Assembly (NCBI RefSeq): GCF_001039355.2
Contig: NW_019775546.1
Span: forward strand, 220,588 to 284,587
Reading direction: 5' to 3'
DNA from: Lingula anatina
Lineage: Eukaryota > Brachiopoda > Lingulata > Lingulida > Lingulidae
DNA length: 64,000 nt
The notes under the pieces were generated by a model. It was not told the origin of the DNA and made no database searches. It saw nothing but the letters and a program-made list of their open reading frames with translations. A program made the translations under genes and the position numbers. Below are positions 12,697 to 24,781 of the stretch, in pieces (position 1 is the first letter of the stretch; the number at the start of each line of letters is the position of its first letter).

Positions 12697-13713
12697 ACAT
12701 CCATAGCAAATGGAAACTATTTAGTTTGCGGAGAACATTCTTAAGACGTTTTCAGGGGCTTGCAAAGAAATGTTGCATTCTTGCATCATTTAAGTCTGCG
12801 ACATGTTTGCAAAAGATTATTAATGCCTCGTTGGACAATTGCGGACAGCCCAAATTTTTGCTATTTGCTAAGGGACTAAAATATTTTGTATTAATATAAT
12901 GTATGCTAATCTTGGAGCTGGAGAATCATTATTATGCACTCAAAGCATTTTCAACTATCGACAGCTTGTTTATGTGGTGGTTTGTGTCATCTTTTCATTT
13001 TATTTGAAGATTATTATCATCATTTTTTATTTGATCATAAAAGAATAATCTACTCATAATCAGATCAAAGTTGTTTTCCCTTGTAGAGATACATAATACA
13101 TGTATAAATGCCACGTATTCACTTTATCGTCATGATTTCGCATAATTCTTTGTTTTTTGGAAACAAAACATCAAATTATATTGAATTACTTCATCGCATT
13201 TCGTTAGTCACTACAGCCCATGTAGTAACCGTAATTTTAAAACAGTTGATGATATATCACTCATTTATTTTCTCTATGTGTATTGTCTACACATGAAGAT
13301 TAGCTGCATTGTTTTTCAAAACAAACAAACAAACAAACACGGTTACTGACAAACAAAAAATATTTTCCTGTCCAACTAGGAATGTCTTAGCCTTGTTCCC
13401 TCACGGCATTTACCTAAACTTTGCCTAGACTGAATTGAAAACAAAGTTGTGTTACATCGAACTTTGTATAATTTGATACAAAAATTACCAATGCATTCCT
13501 TTCCTAAAACCATTAAAATCATCGCAATATATAAACCCTACGGACTAATCGGTATATGATTATTGAATAATATGCATGTATAACTAATACCCTGCTATAA
13601 CCAAACGATAGATGGCGCTGTTAATTAATTACTAGTGCATTCCAATTTGCAGTTAATACTCAGCTATATGAGCACGCCTTACTTCTCATGGTTAATGCTG
13701 ACACGGAGGTCGT
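12697..13713. other. Duplicated intergenic spacer, block 2
   Basis: Homologous to the 6290-7339 spacer. It contains runs such as '(aaac)n' near 13322 but no gene. Confidence 0.7.
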
Positions 13714-13897
13714 TTATTCAGAATGCTTTTTTACGAACTCTGCAATCTTTCTGCATGTCATGGCGTCTGTCTCTTTGTAATAATCTGAAAAATAACATAT
13801 ATGCACTGCTTTACATAGTACAACAAGATGTAGTACGTGGTATGTGCATTCCGAAGGCTGGACGGGTCTGGATGAAATATCTAATGGAAACTAACTG

Positions 13898-13898
<1 letters not shown>

Positions 13899-13928
<30 letters not shown>

Positions 13929-13942
13929 ATACATAAATACAT
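13899..13942. repeat. (AAAT)n microsatellite
   Basis: An AAAT tetranucleotide tract in the last intron of hydrolase copy 2. Confidence 0.95.
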
Positions 13943-14724
13943 AGAAATAATAATTATAATAAATATTATCATTATGAATTGATATTTATTAGAATACTAA
14001 GTGTATTTAAATGCTGAAATGCTATACTGAAATTTACATTAGGAAAATAAACATAACTTACTTGGAAAATTAATCGTACAGTGGGTGATGCCCTCTAACA
14101 TAAGGGTTTCAATCGTTACGCCAGCTTCTTTCAGTTTTTGGGCATATTCTAAAAGACAAACACATGGCGTAACTGTGTATTAGTTAAAAAGTGGATACGT
14201 AATTTGACATTTTCAGTAAATTCAGATGTACATCTTTGATGATTTTATTAAAATATCTTAGGTTCGGTCGGACACAAGAAGCCTTATGAACCTTTAAAAT
14301 AACATGGAACAGGAAAATAAAGATAAAATCACAGATAGATTCACCACTAAATAAGCATTTCAGTTCCGGTGCATGTAGTCAACTTACTAAAAAAATTAAC
14401 TAACTAGATATAAAGCTAAATGAAAAAGAATATTTTAACAAAGCGAATGAATAAATTAATTAACTCATCAATAGGTTAATAGATAAAATTACCCATCCCT
14501 TCGTCAAACAAGACATCATGGGTAGCGGCGACGTACAAGGCTGGTGGAAGATGGTCAAACTTTGACCGGAGAATTGGAGATGCACGTGGATCCGACCTCT
14601 CAGCCTCATTGTGGAGGAAGTGATTTACATACCTTGAAAACGAGACCATAGCAAAATGCTCAATGGATATACAGGTACATGTAAAGGAAGGAACCGCGAA
14701 GACTTTGAATCTCGATGTAGCTGC

Positions 14725-15016
14725 TACAGGTAGATTAAGAGCGGGCCAAGAATTTTTTGAAGGAGGGGTCCATTTTTTTCTTTCTTTTTAGGAATGCCAG
14801 GTCTTGGATGGGAAGCCAACCCTCGCCCCCCTTGGCGTGGGCCTTGGAAATTTTTGGTGTTTGGAGGACGAATGGTGCCAGTTGGTAAGGTTGAGAACTA
14901 TAATTCAGCTAGTCAAAATTCTAATTTCAAGAAGGGACTATTGGTGTGATTTTTTTCCAGAAACCAAAGAGGGTCAGGACCCACCTGACCTTCACCAAAA
15001 TCCGCCACTGCTCTAA
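14725..15016. mobile_element. hAT-like non-autonomous element in intron 5 of copy 2
   Basis: About 290 bp absent from intron 5 of copies 1 and 4 but present in copy 3. Read from the right it begins 'cagtggcggattttggtg', a typical end of hAT-derived short elements. The left end 'gagcgggccaagaatttt' is a degenerate counterpart. The short open frame inside it is not a gene. Confidence 0.6.
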
Positions 15017-16660
15017 ATATTCACACGCTTTGAACCTCTGTAAACAAATTATCGATTTTACATGCGGCTGTACGACGTAAACATGCAACGCATCTACCGC
15101 TGTAGAAGCCTGTTTTATTTGACATGGGTATCTTTTTGAATTTGAAGTACAATATATGTCTTTAATATGCTACAACCTAAATATAAGACAAATGTACAAA
15201 TCTACAATCTGGATCCGTGGGCAAAATTTAAAATTACCCTAAATATGAGGCACATATACACCATCACTTAATATTGGCCACCAGTATTAAGTTCAGGCTA
15301 GAATTCAAGTTTATTGCTCGTACTTAAGTACATAGCCTCAGTGGTTAGGAAATAGCCATCAGCATAGCGTTTGTACGACTCCCGAGTGTCAATCCGCATA
15401 TCCGTCACCGGATAGATGAGTACCTGGGATAGAACATGTAAATACAGTGTACAAGTATTTTTAAAGCCACTGAACTGAGACTGACAGGCGATTCGTGGCG
15501 CATATTAAGTCTGTAAAGTTTTGGCATTGAAGATGTAGTTTGTTTCTCATTTTGTTAGACGAGAAAACACAATGAAATGATTACATTGTAGTGTGCATTG
15601 CATATTTTTTACTTAATATCATGGCAAAGGAAGTGGGAATTTTAGAGCTTCCGTCTCCAGTTTCTTTCTTTCTTTCTTCGTCTTTTTTTAATTAAAAACG
15701 ACCCCCTTTCGTTTTTCTGTGCTTTTTCGAAAACCATTTTGTTTACAGGTATACGAGTTTGCCATTTTTTTTAATTGAAATTTATTCAAACATTTCCAAT
15801 GGTCAAAAATCCAGAAATAATTTTCACAAAAATAGCTGCAAGAGAAAAAAGGTGAACGCAACATTTTACCTGAAATGCTATTCCTGGGACATCATGTGAC
15901 ACACAGGCCGATAGATGTCCTCCCGCGCTGTCACCTATGACACCAACCTTGCTGAGCGTGCTGCCGCCTAGTGCATATAAATTTTGACAAACTAAGACGC
16001 CATTTCAACTTCTCTTTAAATGATCAAAAACAAATGGAAGCGTTTTATTGTCAGTAGCCTTCAATATTTTTCAATGATTAACTACAATAATTTTGTGATA
16101 AATCTATCATAAACGTTTTTATGTAAATATTGATTGATGTTATCGATACTGTAAATTGATATGATGACTTAATTTACCAAATTAATTTATCAATTTATCT
16201 AACATGTCTTTTATCTACCAGTGTGTAACTTTCTTCCAATGCGTTTGTCATTATCGTTATCAACAACGTATGTCTATTAATATGTTTACCGACAGATTCC
16301 TTGTTCCCCAGAACCCATTTGGCGGCAGTCTCGGCGTCGTCAATGGCGGCAGGATATTTGTGCTCTGGTGCCAGGCGGTAGTCTACGCTCACTATGATGC
16401 AGTTGGCGGTACTAGAAGTAAAACATCAATGACCGACTTTACAATAAAGAAAACGGTGTTAACAATTAGTAAATATTTACTTAAACTGCAAAATCTGAAA
16501 AGCCCACTACATAAAGTCGACCGCGTTGCCATTTAGACCCTAGTAAATGGGCAGCAATCACAACCGAGTTTTAAAATGACAGTGCAACCCCTATTTAAAA
16601 GATCGAAAAGTAAGAGCATGCATGAATTCATAAATTACCCGAGCTTTATTACTACCACCA

Positions 16661-16661
16661 N
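16661..16661. other. Single N at a suspicious sequence junction
   Basis: Left of the N the sequence follows intron 2 of a hydrolase copy (compare 22997-23020). Right of it the sequence is the middle of exon 1 (compare 31997 onward). Roughly 1.7 kb present in copy 3 is missing here. Confidence 0.85.
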
Positions 16662-16891
16662 CCCGAACGAAGGCTTTGCCTTCTGGTTGTAAGGACTCGA
16701 AATCTGCTGGCATCGACATCGCGTTCTACTCGATTGGCTTAAAAAAGGAATGCATTTCAAGGGGCTTAGGCTGCAGGGATGGTTATTTTTAATATCTATT
16801 TTTAGTTTCACTTTATGTCAAATCGCGATTAATCAGAAGAATACACAGCTTTCATGCAGCGTGTATTGCTTAGTAAATGCTCTCTGCTTCA

Positions 16892-16901
16892 CTTATATAA
16901 G
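16892..16901 (-). promoter_or_regulatory. TATA-like box upstream of copy 2
   Basis: The palindromic 'cttatataag' lies about 175 bp upstream of the copy-2 ATG on the minus strand. It is conserved at the same place in copy 4. Its role as a core promoter is inferred from position and conservation only. Confidence 0.3.
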
Positions 16902-17281
16902 CTTATGCTGTAGCTGCATGGTTTGTGATATTCGTTTATATATAGGTCATGTATGATCACATTGTACAATGTCTAAGCACTAGACTTCTTTCAACAGTGA
17001 ATGGAGTTCGCCTTTCGCCCTCGATACTGATAGAGCCGGTTAATTTTAAGACGGAACTGTCACACGACCCCTTATATTATATTATATACAGTGTTTGTTA
17101 ATCACTATATACTCACCACCGCTGCAGAATTGTCTAGGGACAAAATTGCATGAAAATAACCTTGATGTTACCTTACTTTGAATGACCTATTTCACACAAC
17201 TGAAGATTGGGCTGCATTTACCTGAGTTACAATAATAATAATTGGGTCACGCCGCTGTCTGGGTAAAGTGTCTGTGTTTAA

Positions 17282-18413
17282 GGCCCTATTATATCGTGTG
17301 TTGTATACTAAATAGATGTGAAGATTTGAATAAAATGCTTACACCTTACATCAAAATGATTTTGATGCAGACACAAATTCTATTCTTATGTTAGAAAAGC
17401 GAGCCAGATATTCTTGGAGAGACGGGCAATAGAATAGCCACCGTGTTAGTATACGTAAGTTTAATTGACATGAGCAGTGCATTTTCAAATATTGAATTTC
17501 ACTTTTCCTATTAATATATTCATAATGATTAGCGTTGTAAGTGACTTATTAGTGGGCAATGTCGATGGACGATTTCCTAAAAAAAAATAATGTTCCTTTT
17601 TTAGTTTAATAATCTATATAATAAATATTAAAATAATCCTTTGTATCTAGATGTCAGATGTCGAAGCAGGAGGAGCGACGGTATTCACAAGACTTGGGGT
17701 TCAAGTGTTACCGAAAAAGGTAAGATCTTTTTTTTTAATATTTTAAATTCCAAACTCGTAATGACAGTACTGGCATTGTCAACAAGACGTTACTTCTATG
17801 TTTTGAAGATTCCAGAGAAGTTACTTTTTAAATAAAACTAATAAAATATTCTTACCTCAAAGTACATTGATAACGGCATTTTTCAGGCGTCTGCTGTGTT
17901 CTGGTACAACCTCTGACAGAGCGGTATTAGAGATTATCGCACGAGGCACGCGGCATGCCCAGTGTTATCGGGATCAAAATGGGGTATGTGCATAACATGA
18001 ACTTTCTATACATAGACGCACTCCTGACGCTGTGCATATTTGATTTAAAAAAAAGAAGGGGGCGTCTTTCCTTCTGATCGATTGCTTGCACTTGCTTCTG
18101 ATTTTAATGAAATGATTTTTTCTAAACAGTTAAGGAATTTACGGAAATACAACATGATAAATGCATTTTGCATTTACTTCATTGATCAACCGTTTTTTCA
18201 CTATCAGACAAAGTCAATGATAACCGTTCTCTTTTTTATTATTGTGTTCAGTATAATAACGCTTGAAGTTATTTGACACCGTGTTGTCATTGTGTAAGCA
18301 TAGACGAAGTTGTTGACCAATAACTGACCGTTGCTTTTTCAGTGTGCAAGAAGTGGATTCACTCCGCAGGTCAGGAATTTCAAAGGAAGTGTGCAACAAA
18401 TCCTAAGCTTTGA
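17282..18413 (+). pseudogene. P4HA 3' fragment 2 (exons 10-13), one nonsense codon
   Basis: The longest P4HA fragment. Homology begins in intron 9 (compare 5148). Exon copies: 17395-17454 ('KSEPDILGETGNRIATVLVY', open), 17651-17719 ('MSDVEAGGATVF...LPKK', open), 17887-17983, and 18343-18413 (open, ending in the same TGA). All keep AG acceptors and GT donors and the parental lengths 60, 69, 97 and 71. The third has AGA changed to TGA after 'FWYNL', upstream of the iron-ligand His. The upstream two thirds of the gene is absent. It lies tail-to-tail with hydrolase copy 3, as the parent does with copy 1. Confidence 0.92.
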
Positions 18414-20059
18414 TGAACATTTTGACATCCGTGGCAAATGGAAACTATTTACTTTGCGGCGAACATTCTTAAGACGCTTCAGGAGCTTGCAATGAAACGT
18501 TGCATTGTTGCATATTTATAGGAGCATCAGAAGTTTGCAACATTTTTGCAAAAGAGTATTCATGCCTCGTTTGCACGATAAAACACCTGGACATTTGCGG
18601 CAGGCCTACATTTTTGCTATTTGCTAAAGGACTAAAACATTTCATATTGATATAATGTATGCTAACTGTGAAGCTGGGAAATCATTATTACGCACTCAAA
18701 GCATTTTCAACTACCGATGCTCATTTGGTGGTTTGTCATGTGTCATCTTTGCATTTTATTTGAACAGTATTTTCTTGATGGATAATTAAAGATAATTCTA
18801 CTCATAATCAGATCAAAGTTGTTTTCACTTGTAGAGATACATATGTCACGTATTCGCTTTTCCTGTTGGTTTTGCATAATTATTTGTATTTTGAAAACAT
18901 CAAATTATGTTGAATTACTTCATCATATATTGTTAGATCACTACAGCTCATGTAGACTCATGTACATTAACCGTAATTTTAAAACAGTTGATATATCACT
19001 CATTTATTCCCTCTATGTGTACTGTCTACACATGAAGATTACATGTAGCTGCATTGCTTTTCAAAACAAACAAACAAACAAAGTTACTAACAAACAAACA
19101 AAAAACATTTTCCTGCCCTACCAAGAAAGTATAATCCCTTGTTACGGCGTTATAATAAAATATAGTCCTATGAATAAAAAGCCCAGACCCCATGTTTATT
19201 ACGCCCTGGCTGGGCCCATTCTTTATGGTGTCTTTGCATTGTTAACAGCATAATGGGCAAGTTAAATGACCAAGTTAATTGGCCAAGCTGCCGGTTTGTT
19301 TGTATGGCATGTGCAGGGGATGTCTAAGATCAAGGCACATATAATGATACTAATAGGTGTGGCAAATGAGATATACTTGTATTTCATTACCTGTGATTTG
19401 TAAAATACATCAGAGGATGATACTTTTAAAGATGTTTAATGTTTAAAGAAAAGACATGTAGATTGATTTAGTAACATTTACTAAAGAAATGTTAAATTAA
19501 AGGTGGGCTTCAATTGTGCCTTGATCTAAGACATCTCCTGCACATGCCATACAAACAAACTGGCAGTTTGGCCAATTAACTTGGTCAATTAACTTGGTCA
19601 TTTAACTTGCCCATTATGCTGTTAACAATACAAAGACACCATAAAGAATGAGCCCAGCCAGGGCGTAATAAACATGGGGTCTGGGCTTTTTATGCATGGG
19701 ACTAGATTTGGTTCGGGCCTTTGACATATACCTAATCTTTGCCTGGAGTGAATTGAAAACAAAGTCGTGTTACGTCAAACGTGTTAACTTTATATAATTT
19801 GTTTAAAAAATACCAATGCATTCCTTTCCTTAAACCATCGAAATCATCGAAATCTATAAACCCGACGGACTAATCGGCATACATGTATGAATATTGAATA
19901 TTGGGTGTCGAAAGCATATGCATGTATAACTAATACCCCGCTGTAACCAAACGATAGATGGCGCTGTTAATTAATTACCAGTGGATCCTATCTTGCAGTA
20001 AATTCTCAGCTATATGAGCACGCCTTGCTTCTGATGTTTAATGCTGATACGGCGGATGT
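18414..20059. other. Duplicated intergenic spacer, block 3
   Basis: Homologous to the P4HA/copy-1 spacer and interrupted by the 542-bp foldback element. No gene is seen. Confidence 0.7.
19163..19704. mobile_element. 542-bp foldback/MITE with about 180-bp inverted arms
   Basis: The left arm, starting 'tagtcctatgaataaaaag', is repeated inverted at the right end 'ctttttatgcatgggacta'. Pairing continues for about 180 bp to 'agatcaaggcac' / 'gtgccttgatct'. A centre of about 170 bp is not paired. Termini begin and end with TA, as in elements that target TA, but the target duplication cannot be proved. The right arm has an extra 'aattaacttggtc' unit. It is found only in the spacer of block 3, so it inserted after that block formed or was lost elsewhere. 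Confidence 0.88.
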
Positions 20060-20256
20060 TTACTCAGAATGCTTTTTTACGAACTCTGCAATCTTCCTGC
20101 ATATCATGGCGTCCGTCTCTTTGTAATAATCTGAAAAATAACAAGTAGGCACTGTTAGGCATACATTGTAGTACAGAAAGATGTAGTGGTGTGTGCATTC
20201 GGGAGGCTGGATGGGTGGGGATTAACTATCTTATGGAAACTAACAGTAACGATGTA

Positions 20257-20302
<46 letters not shown>

Positions 20303-23300
20303 GCTATCATTATGAATTGATGTCTATCAGAATTCTAAGTGTATCTAAATGCTGAAATGCTATACTGAATTGTACACTATGAACATGAATATAACTTACT
20401 TGGGAAATTAACCACACAGTGGGTGATGCCCTCTAACATAAGGGTTTCAATCGTTACACCCGCTTCTTTCAGTTTTTGGGCATATTCTAAAAGACAAACA
20501 TGTGGCGTGACTGTGGTATTATCTAAAAAATGGATACGTAATTTGACAGTTTCTGTAAAGTCAGATGTACACCGTAACTTTTTGTATCTTTGATGATTTT
20601 ATTTAAATATATTAGGTTCGGTCGGACACAAGAAGCCCTTTGAACCTTTAAAATAACATGGAACAGAAAAATAAAGATATAATCACAGATAGATTCATCA
20701 CTAAATAAGCATTTAAATACCAGTACATGTAGTCAACTTACTAAAATAATTAACATACTATATATAAAGCTACATGAAAAATAATATTTTAATAAAGCGA
20801 ATTAATGAATTAATTAACTCATCAATAGGTTAATAGATAAAATTTACCCATCCCTTCGTCAAACAGGACATCGTGGGTGGCAGCCACGTAAAAAGCCGGT
20901 GGAAGGTGGTCGAACTTAGTCCGGAGAATTGGAGAGGCACGTGGATCCGACCTCTCAGCCTCGTTGTGGAGGAAGTGATTTACATACCTTGAAAACGAGA
21001 CCATAGCAAAATGCTTAATTGATATACAGGTACATGTAAAGGAAGGAACCGCGAAGACTTTGAACCTCGATGAAGCTGCTACAGGTATCGATTAGGAGCG
21101 GCTCCAAATTTTTTTGAAGGAGCTAGGGGTCCATTTTTTTTTTCTTTTCTTCTTAGGAATGCCAGGTCTTGGATGGGAAGCCAACCCTCGCCCCTCTAGG
21201 TATGGGCTTCTAAAATTTTCGGTGTTTGGAGGTCGAACGGTGCCATTTGGTAAGGTTGAGAACTATGATTTAGCTAGTCAACAATTATAATTTAAGAGGG
21301 GACTGTTAAAGTGATTTTTTTCAGAAATCAAAGGGGGTCAGGACCCACCTGACCCCCGCCAAAATCCACCACTGCTGTAAATATTCACACGCATTGAACC
21401 TCTGTAAACCAAATGTCGATTTTACATGCAGCTGTACGACCTAAACATGCAACGCATCTACCGCTGTAGAAGCCTGTTTTATTTGACATGGGTATCTATT
21501 TTAATTTGAAGTACCATGTATGTATTAATATGCTACAGCCTAAATATGAGACAAATGTAAAAATCTACAATCTGGATCCGTGAGCAGATTTTAAAATTAC
21601 CCTAAATGTACAAAATCACTTAATATTGGCCACCAGTATTAAGTTCACGCTAGAATTCAAGTTTACTGCTCGTACTTACCAGTACATAGCCTCAGTGGTT
21701 AGGACATAGCCATCAGCATAGCGTTTGTACGACTCCCGGGTGTCAATCCGCATATCCGTCACCGGATAGATGAGCACCTGGGATAGAACATGTATATGCC
21801 ATCATTTCTTAGCCACTGAACTTAGATTGACAGGCAATTCGTGGCGCGTATTAAGTCTGTAAAGATTTGGCATTGTAGATGTAGTTTGTTTCTCATTTTG
21901 TCAGACGAGAAAACACAATGAAATGATTACATTGTAGTGTGCATTGCATATTGTTTACTTAATATAATGACGAAGGAAATGGGAATTTTAGAGCTTCCGT
22001 TTCCAGTTTCTTTCTTTCTTTCTTTCTTTTTTCGTCTTTGTCTTTTTTAATTAAAAACGAGCCCCTTTAGTTTTTCTGTGCTTTTCGAAAACCATTTTGT
22101 TTCCAGGTATACGAGTTTGGCTAGTTTTCTTTATTGAAAATTATTCAAACACTTCTAATGGTCAAAATTCCAAAAATAAATTTAACAAAAATAGCTGCAA
22201 GAGAAAAAGGTGAACGCAACATTTTACCTGAAATGCTATTCCTGGGACATCATGTGACACACAGGCCGATAGATGTCCTCCCGCGCTGTCACCTATGACA
22301 CCAACCTTGCTGAGCGTGCTGCCGCCTAGTGCACAGGAATTTTGACAAACTAAGACGTCATTTCAACTTATCTTTAAATGATCAAAAACAAATGGAAGCG
22401 TTTTATTGTCAGTAGCCTTTAATATTTTTTCAATGATTAACTGCAATAATTTTGTGATAAATCTATCATAAACGTTTTTATGTAAATATTTATTGATGTT
22501 ATCGATACTGTAAATTGATATGTTGATTGAATTTACCAAATTAATTTATCAATTTATCTAACATGTATTTCATCTACCAGTGTGTATCTTTCTTCCAATG
22601 CGTTTGTCATTATCGTTACAACAACGTTATGTCTGTCTATATGTTTACCGACAGATTCCTTGTTCCCCAGAACCCATTTTGCGGCAGTCTCGGCGTCGTC
22701 AATGGCAGCGGGATATTTGTTCTCTGGTGCTAGTCGATAGTCTACGCTCACTATGATGCAGTTGGCGGTACTAGAAGTAAAACATCAATGACTGACTTTA
22801 CAATAAAGAAAACGGTGTTAACAATTAGTTAATAGTTACTTAAACTGCAATATCTGAAAAGCCCACTACATAAAGTCGACCGCGTTGCCATTTAAACCCT
22901 AGTAAATGGGCAGCAATCACAACCGAGTTTTAAAATGACAGTGCAACCCCTATTTAAAAGATCGAAAAGTAAGAGCATGCAAGAATTCATAAATTACCCG
23001 AGCTTTATTACTACCATCAACAGACTTATTTGTGAATGGTTTGTAATACTATCTGTTTTTTTTTTCTTTCTGCCATACACATTTGACTGATAATAAGTTT
23101 AGTGCCAAAGGGATTTATATGATATCTAAAGCATACCATTTCAGGAGAGGCTTTTGTTGTGCTGAGCAAAGGAAAGGGGACATCAACAGCTCCACTAAAG
23201 TACTTCAGAAAAGATGTTTGTTGTGCTAAAGAAATTGCAAAAAGGCGTACTCAGACAACACCTTTACAAAAGTATTTTCAGGAGAAATTTTTTTGTGTTC

Positions 23301-24279
23301 AACACATTGTAAACGAACTTACTTTGTCAGTACTTTCGAAATGTTTTAGGAGATACTTCCATCGTTAGCAAATTGTAATAACTGAGTCCGCATCTTCAAA
23401 AACATCTGAAAAGATTTTTTCTTGTGTTTACAACTGTAAATTAAAAAAGACTTACTCAGTAAGCATCTTCAAAAAGGTATCCACATCGTCCAAAGTGCAG
23501 ATGACCCAGCCTCCGCCGTGAAAGTAGACAAGGATTGGGGGGTTCTTGGGGCAATTGGCCGGGGTGTAAACCCACGCTATAAGGCCCTCTGAAATTAATA
23601 GGAATACAAACGATTCATGGTATGCTTAATGGTTCTAAAATGAATGAGAAATTCTTCATACGACTTAGAGCCTTTAAGCATGACATAAATCGTTTCTATT
23701 CATGTTATGCTAAATGGTTCAAAATTTAATAATACATTGTTCTAGTTCCTGCGCGATGTATAGGGCACTATACTAAGACAGATGTCTCGTGCGGATATCT
23801 GAATATATCCAATGGAAAAAAACAGCGTTTTTTTGTTTTCATAATGTTATAACTTGTGAATTTATTTGTATCTTAGACCTCATGAACGAAAAGCCTATTT
23901 CTCTACATGCAATGGGGATCTATCCTTACTATATAGCTCTTAATAAGTAACATGTAACCTGTTCTTCTATAAGTGATTAGCTAGGGTAAGGTATATCGTT
24001 TATTACGGCAAGATTATCCTATATAGTACGGCCAATGTACTTTTGCCAGGTATGGGAGTTGCACTCGTCTAGACACGGGACGCCCGAGTACCAGCATTAA
24101 CACAACTTCGTGAAAAATTCATTCACTGGAGACCCATTCAAAAGGCGCCAAGGACACAGACCCTGTGTGCAATATACCCTAGATGCTAATGAGTCAGGGT
24201 ATTGTGTTATTTCCCAGCGCCTCACCTTGCACTAAAACGCGCGTCAATGAGCCAATATTTCCAAACAGGGCTCGGTTTT

Positions 24280-24332
<53 letters not shown>

Positions 24333-24781
24333 AGCCCGGACAAATAAAGCATAAATCTTAAAAAATTATGGCACGTTTTTATTGCTACATAACATGTAAT
24401 GTAGTCCGTTAAAAACCGTAGTCCGTTCCTAATTATTTTGCACAGGTGACATACGCCCTATAAACTAATTCCAATACTCCGACTATCCCTAACCTGTACT
24501 AATCATATAGAACCCCGGACTTTCATTCCTAGGACTACTATTCTTGCCACACCGGTATTAGACCATACAATACCTTTCAGGTGCGGTGACGGAATACCGA
24601 TTTCTCTCCTCGTTCCCTTGAAGTCGTAAGCGGCCTCTTTTGTCGCCTCGGCAGTTGCTTCTGACGCTTCTTTCCTGGTAACCGTCCAGTCTGCGTCTCC
24701 CCTGATCTGTTTGTCTATTAGGTCTCGAACGAAGGCTTGGGCTTCGGGTTGTAAGGACTCGAAATCCGCTGGCATCGACAT
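20060..24781 (-). CDS. HSL/AADAC-type alpha/beta hydrolase, tandem copy 3 (intact, 8 exons)
   Basis: Exons in transcript order: 24574-24781, 23456-23588, 22649-22770, 22228-22325, 21680-21777, 20848-20987, 20400-20486, 20060-20130, giving 957 nt and 318 aa. 'HGGGW', 'GDSAGG', 'HDVLFDEG' and 'GITHC' are present, so the enzyme is predicted to be active. It differs from copy 1 around the oxyanion loop ('VICTLDDVDTF' against '[11 protein letters not shown]') and has 'RLAPENK' where the others have 'RLAPEHK'. The copy is mosaic. Exon 2 and intron 1 match copy 4, whereas exon 5 and an intron-5 insertion match copy 2. The 5' flank is also unusual, lacking the segment that holds the TATA-like box in copies 2 and 4. 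Confidence 0.95.
20258..20300. repeat. (AAT)n microsatellite
   Basis: A trinucleotide tract in the last intron of copy 3. A shorter relative lies at 27929-27972 in copy 4. Confidence 0.95.
21085..21378. mobile_element. hAT-like non-autonomous element in intron 5 of copy 3
   Basis: Same insertion and same position as 14725-15016 in copy 2, with diverged ends ('ggagcggctccaaa' and 'ccaccactgctg'). It was carried by duplication or conversion rather than inserted twice. Confidence 0.6.
24282..24330. repeat. Poly(A) tract of 49 bases
   Basis: A homopolymer in intron 1 of copy 3. Its length is likely to be unreliable in the assembly. Confidence 0.95.
24402..24566. mobile_element. MITE-like repeat, family D, in intron 1 of copy 3
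   Basis: About 165 bp containing 'cacaggtgacatacgccc', 'cctaacctgtactaatca' and 'ggactttcattcctagga'. Related copies lie at 31687-31832 (intron 1 of copy 4), about 46225-46380, and inverted at about 53795-53925. The same place in copy 1 lacks it. Confidence 0.75.

Larger units (their letters stand above)
13714..16719 (-). pseudogene. HSL/AADAC-type hydrolase, tandem copy 2 (disrupted)
   Basis: Exons recognised in transcript order: partial exon 1 at 16662-16719, exon 3 16290-16411, exon 4 15870-15967, exon 5 about 15326-15423, exon 6 14493-14632, exon 7 14062-14148, exon 8 13714-13784. Exon 2 and most of exon 1 are absent: the sequence jumps from intron 2 into the middle of exon 1 at a single N (16661), which may be an assembly join. 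Independently, the exon-5 donor is destroyed. Other copies read 'tactg|gtaagt' but here two G's are missing ('tacttaagta'). Read-through adds a few codons and reaches TAG before exon 6, so the catalytic Asp and His would be lost. The remaining exons keep open frames, 'GDSAGG' and 'GITHC', so inactivation looks recent. It could also be a poorly assembled functional gene if the donor defect is a sequencing error. Confidence 0.85.

Noticed and set aside
14804-15016. Open frame in the intron-5 insertion of hydrolase copy 2
   Set aside because: The related insertion in copy 3 does not keep the frame. The segment is a short non-coding transposon.
16204-16536. A 110-codon + strand frame
   Set aside because: It is the antisense of hydrolase exon 3 of copy 2 plus intron. 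The same shadow recurs opposite exon 3 of copy 4.
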